DNA of 5,763 nt from NCBI GenBank assembly GCA_023301335.1, contig JALZVA010000021.1, forward strand, positions 1 through 5,763, written 5' to 3'. This DNA comes from Akkermansiaceae bacterium. GTDB lineage: Bacteria > Verrucomicrobiota > Verrucomicrobiia > Verrucomicrobiales > Akkermansiaceae. Positions 4,484 through 5,763 of this stretch are shown here, in pieces. The notes beneath the pieces are model-generated. The model was not told the origin of the DNA. It saw only the letters and a list, made by a program, of their open reading frames with translations, and made no database searches. Within the stretch, counting starts at the first letter, position 1. The number at the start of each line of letters is the position of its first letter. Both the position numbers and the translations under genes were made by a program.

Positions 4484-5763
4484 GTGGCAAAAAAGCAGTC
4501 AAAACCAACTACCCACCTCGATAAAATCACCATCCGAGGTGCACGTCAGCATAATTTAAAAAACCTCGATCTAGAGATCCCTGCCAAGCAGCTCACCGTC
4601 ATCACGGGTCCCTCTGGTTCCGGGAAATCCTCTCTAGCTTTCCACACACTCTATGCAGAAGGCCAGAGACGCTATGTAGAGACCTTCTCTCCTTATGTTA
4701 GGCAATTCATGGACCGCATGGATAAGCCGCTAGTCGATAAAATAGACGGGATCCCACCCGCTATCGCTATTGAACAGAAAAACAGTATCCGCACTACCCG
4801 CTCCACCGTTGGCACCCTGACTGAACTAAACGACTATCTTAAAATCATTTTCCCTCGCTTAGCCAAGGCCTTTGACCCTCATACAGGAGAAGAAATCATC
4901 CCTGATACTCCTGCTTCGATTCATAAATGGGCAAACGACAGTTTAACAGAAGAGCGAATCTTGATTACTTTTCCAGTGAATATTCCTGCCCAAACAAGTG
5001 CTCTGGATATCTTCACCCTCCTCCATCAGCAAGCTTATGTGAGGATTTTTCACCAAGGTGAGGTCATTAGAACCGATGATACCGCGACCGCAGAAAAGCT
5101 CAAATTAGGAACCTCCGTGCATATTATCCAAGATCGGATTACTCTTAAAAACAAAAAACGATTCACCGAAGCGTTAGAGGCCGCACTTCATTTAGGAAAG
5201 GGAGCCTGCACCTTGCATTACGGTGATGATTTTCAGCAGTTAAAAAGCTTTTCCACACAATGGAAAAATCCACAAACAGGCTTCACTCTCCGCCCTCCAA
5301 GCGCGTCCATGTTTTCCTTCAACTCTCCTCTAGGTGCTTGTGAAGAATGCCGTGGCTTCGGAAAGGTCATCGGAATCGACCTCAAGAAAGCCGTTCCAGA
5401 CCCCTCCCTCAGTATCCGCAACGGCGCCATCAAACCCTTCGAGGGGGAACGTGGGGGCGATTGTAAAAATGATCTTATCCGCTGCTGTCGAGAGCGTAGT
5501 ATCTCTGTCACCACTCCTTGGTATCAGTTAGATGACGATGATCAGCAATGGATTTTAAAAGGAGAGGGTGGAGATGCAGACGACCTCTGGCGTGAAGGCC
5601 TCTGGTATGGAGTTCGGGGGTTTTTTCAATGGATGGAAACCAAGTCCTATAAAATGCACGTTCGCGTCTTCCTCAGTCGCTACCGTGCTTACACAGACTG
5701 CCCAGTGTGTCAGGGTTCTCGCCTCAAGCCGGATTCTCTCTGCTTTAAAATCAAAGGCATGAC
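4484..5763 (+). CDS. uvrA: Excinuclease ABC subunit UvrA, N-terminal part (cut by window edge)
   Basis: UvrA is the damage-recognition ATPase of nucleotide excision repair; with UvrB it locates DNA lesions before UvrC incises. 426 residues are visible without a stop. IRGARQHNLKNL leads to the Walker A motif GPSGSGKSS (42-50), then EGQRRYVETFSPYVRQFM (to 76) and IEQKNS (96-101) with RSTVGTLTEL. The UvrB-binding and insertion regions follow, then zinc-module cysteines C286/C289 (CEEC) and C406/C409 (CPVC). The first ABC signature and the second ATPase half lie beyond the edge. The 'FSPY' and 'IEQKNS' signatures mark a class distinct from E. coli-type UvrA ('LSAYARQFL'). The cysteine pair normally preceding the FSFN motif is absent: residues 260-266 read WKNPQTG. 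The GTG at 4484 is the best start, giving MAKKQSK; a TTG at 4472 is in frame, and a TGA at 4439 closes the frame upstream. No Shine-Dalgarno is visible. The call is secure. Confidence 0.95.
   Translation, partial: MAKKQSKPTTHLDKITIRGARQHNLKNLDLEIPAKQLTVITGPSGSGKSSLAFHTLYAEGQRRYVETFSPYVRQFMDRMDKPLVDKIDGIPPAIAIEQKNSIRTTRSTVGTLTELNDYLKIIFPRLAKAFDPHTGEEIIPDTPASIHKWANDSLTEERILITFPVNIPAQTSALDIFTLLHQQAYVRIFHQGEVIRTDDTATAEKLKLGTSVHIIQDRITLKNKKRFTEALEAALHLGKGACTLHYGDDFQQLKSFSTQWKNPQTGFTLRPPSASMFSFNSPLGACEECRGFGKVIGIDLKKAVPDPSLSIRNGAIKPFEGERGGDCKNDLIRCCRERSISVTTPWYQLDDDDQQWILKGEGGDADDLWREGLWYGVRGFFQWMETKSYKMHVRVFLSRYRAYTDCPVCQGSRLKPDSLCFKIKGM

Noticed and set aside
5233..5762. Small open frames on either strand inside uvrA (for example 5233-5514 minus, 5334-5531 plus, 5568-5762 plus)
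   Set aside because: They are out-of-frame shadows of the clear UvrA frame and show no protein features of their own.

Overview
Bacterial chromosomal DNA of middling GC (a little under 50% by eye), densely coding, with short AT-rich gaps. The best guess for the source is Verrucomicrobiota or a related PVC-group lineage. This rests on remembered family resemblances: the UvrA belongs to the 'FSPYxRQF…IEQKNS' class, the LOG protein has a long N-terminal extension, and PurH stands beside a DUF2293 protein. It is not a proven assignment. None of the seven genes has a convincing Shine-Dalgarno sequence, and two of them use GTG starts.

Layout. Positions 1-485 (minus) hold the N-terminal 161 residues of a LOG-family Rossmann protein that runs off the left edge. 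A 275-base divergent gap follows. purH lies at 761-2305 (plus) and encodes the bifunctional enzyme for the last two steps of IMP synthesis. A DUF2293 gene (2324-2995, plus, GTG start) begins 18 bases after it and is probably in the same operon. It converges with an unrecognised 133-residue gene (3034-3435, minus). After an AT-rich 292-base divergent gap comes a small stand-alone FHA-domain protein (3728-4093, plus). A strong two-way terminator (4121-4163) separates it from a 59-residue lipoprotein gene (4162-4341, minus) that is easily missed because of its size. uvrA starts at 4484 (plus, GTG) and continues past the right edge, with 426 residues visible.

How the genes relate. Orientations alternate, so the region looks like several one- or two-gene units: the LOG gene, purH-DUF2293, the orphan, FHA, the lipoprotein and uvrA. 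Functions are mostly housekeeping (nucleotide metabolism, DNA repair) plus poorly characterised accessory proteins. I see no transposon, phage gene, CRISPR array, toxin-antitoxin pair, defence cluster, tRNA or rRNA, and nothing that amounts to a clearly new multi-gene system. The points most worth a second look are the lipoprotein, the near-identical motif upstream of both larger minus-strand genes, the missing cysteine pair in the UvrA zinc region, the orphan gene and the kinase-less FHA protein.
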